Source: Candidatus Nanohaloarchaea archaeon | GTDB taxonomy: Archaea; EX4484-52; DAOVKX01 | Direction of reading: 5' to 3' | NCBI GenBank assembly: GCA_030631505.1 | Contig: DAOVKX010000071.1 | Coordinates: forward strand, 1 to 5,172 | DNA: 5,172 bases | Part shown: positions 5,017-5,172 of the stretch, one piece after another | How positions within the stretch are numbered: position 1 is the first letter of the stretch | Layout of the letters: every line of letters begins with the position of its first letter | Notes under the pieces: generated by a model | Databases searched by the model: none | Told to the model about the DNA's origin: nothing | The model's input: the letters and a program-made list of their open reading frames with translations, nothing else | Program-made: the position numbers and the translations under genes

Positions 5017-5172
5017 CTATGACAATTCTTCTACGTCCGCTTTATCCCTAGTTCTCGCAGTTGAGCTTTTGTTTGTCAGTAAATCTTTCTTTCCGATAAA
5101 ATAAACATCAGCGCTGCCATACTTCCCTCTGACACGTCTTGGACATGCTGTTGAAAAATCCACACCATCAAT
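5017..5172 (-). CDS. Probable nucleotidyltransferase-fold protein, C-terminal end (5' part outside window)
   Basis: The minus-strand frame is open from the window edge to the TAG at 5019-5017, giving the last 51 residues. The segment VYFIGKKDLLTNKSS followed by TARTRDKADVEEL matches the C-terminal signature of small nucleotidyltransferase-fold proteins (DUF6036, AbiEii and related groups), usually seen as a hydrophobic strand, a DLI-x-NK helix and then R-x-KD-x-ADVE. The catalytic GS motif and carboxylates would lie upstream, outside the window. Such proteins are frequent partners in TA or abortive-infection modules, but the role cannot be fixed from this fragment. It is the same strand as the regulator, whose own promoter lies in the 125-bp gap between them, so they are probably separate units. 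Confidence 0.7.
   Translation of the reverse strand: MDGVDFSTACPRRVRGKYGSADVYFIGKKDLLTNKSSTARTRDKADVEELS

Overview
This is an AT-rich bacterial window. All recognisable genes lie on the minus strand, except a nuclease fragment at the left edge that is read on the plus strand. The GlcD-family oxidase, the GntR/LacI-type regulator, the DUF1016 nuclease, the toxin-antitoxin (TA) remnant and the REP-associated transposase remnant together suggest a free-living, probably uncultivated anaerobic or facultative bacterium. I cannot assign a phylum from the sequence.

Layout, left to right. (1) Positions 2-532, plus strand: C-terminal part of a RecB/AddB-type PD-(D/E)XK nuclease with a terminal iron-sulfur cysteine motif; the gene starts outside the window. 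(2) Positions 542-1960, minus: complete FAD-linked oxidase of the GlcD / D-lactate dehydrogenase family, convergent with gene 1. (3) Positions 1989-2354, minus: a small TA operon with its own promoter, palindromic operator, strong ribosome binding site and AbrB-type antitoxin. Its PIN-domain toxin has been cut to 15 codons, and the oxidase gene now sits where the rest of the toxin should be. (4) Positions 2339-2666: a gene-poor spacer holding the first ~20 codons of a dead REP-associated tyrosine transposase (RAYT), small palindromes and short degenerate tandem repeats. (5) Positions 2667-3782, minus: DUF1016/YhcG-type PD-(D/E)XK nuclease with three consecutive DNA palindromes inside the coding sequence. 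(6) Positions 3812-4891, minus: GntR-LacI chimeric transcription regulator behind a near-consensus promoter with a direct repeat that may be its operator. (7) Positions 5017-5172, minus: C-terminal end of a probable nucleotidyltransferase-fold protein of the kind often found in TA or abortive-infection loci.

How it fits together: the middle of the window looks like an accessory, turnover-prone stretch. Two gene remnants (PIN toxin and RAYT) flank a still-intact antitoxin with intact control signals, next to a nuclease of unknown role and near a second possible TA-type gene. The most informative points are the two remnants, both too short for ordinary gene finding. They suggest that deletions left an orphan antitoxin whose promoter may now drive the oxidase gene. 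I see no complete new defence system, CRISPR array, tRNA or rRNA.
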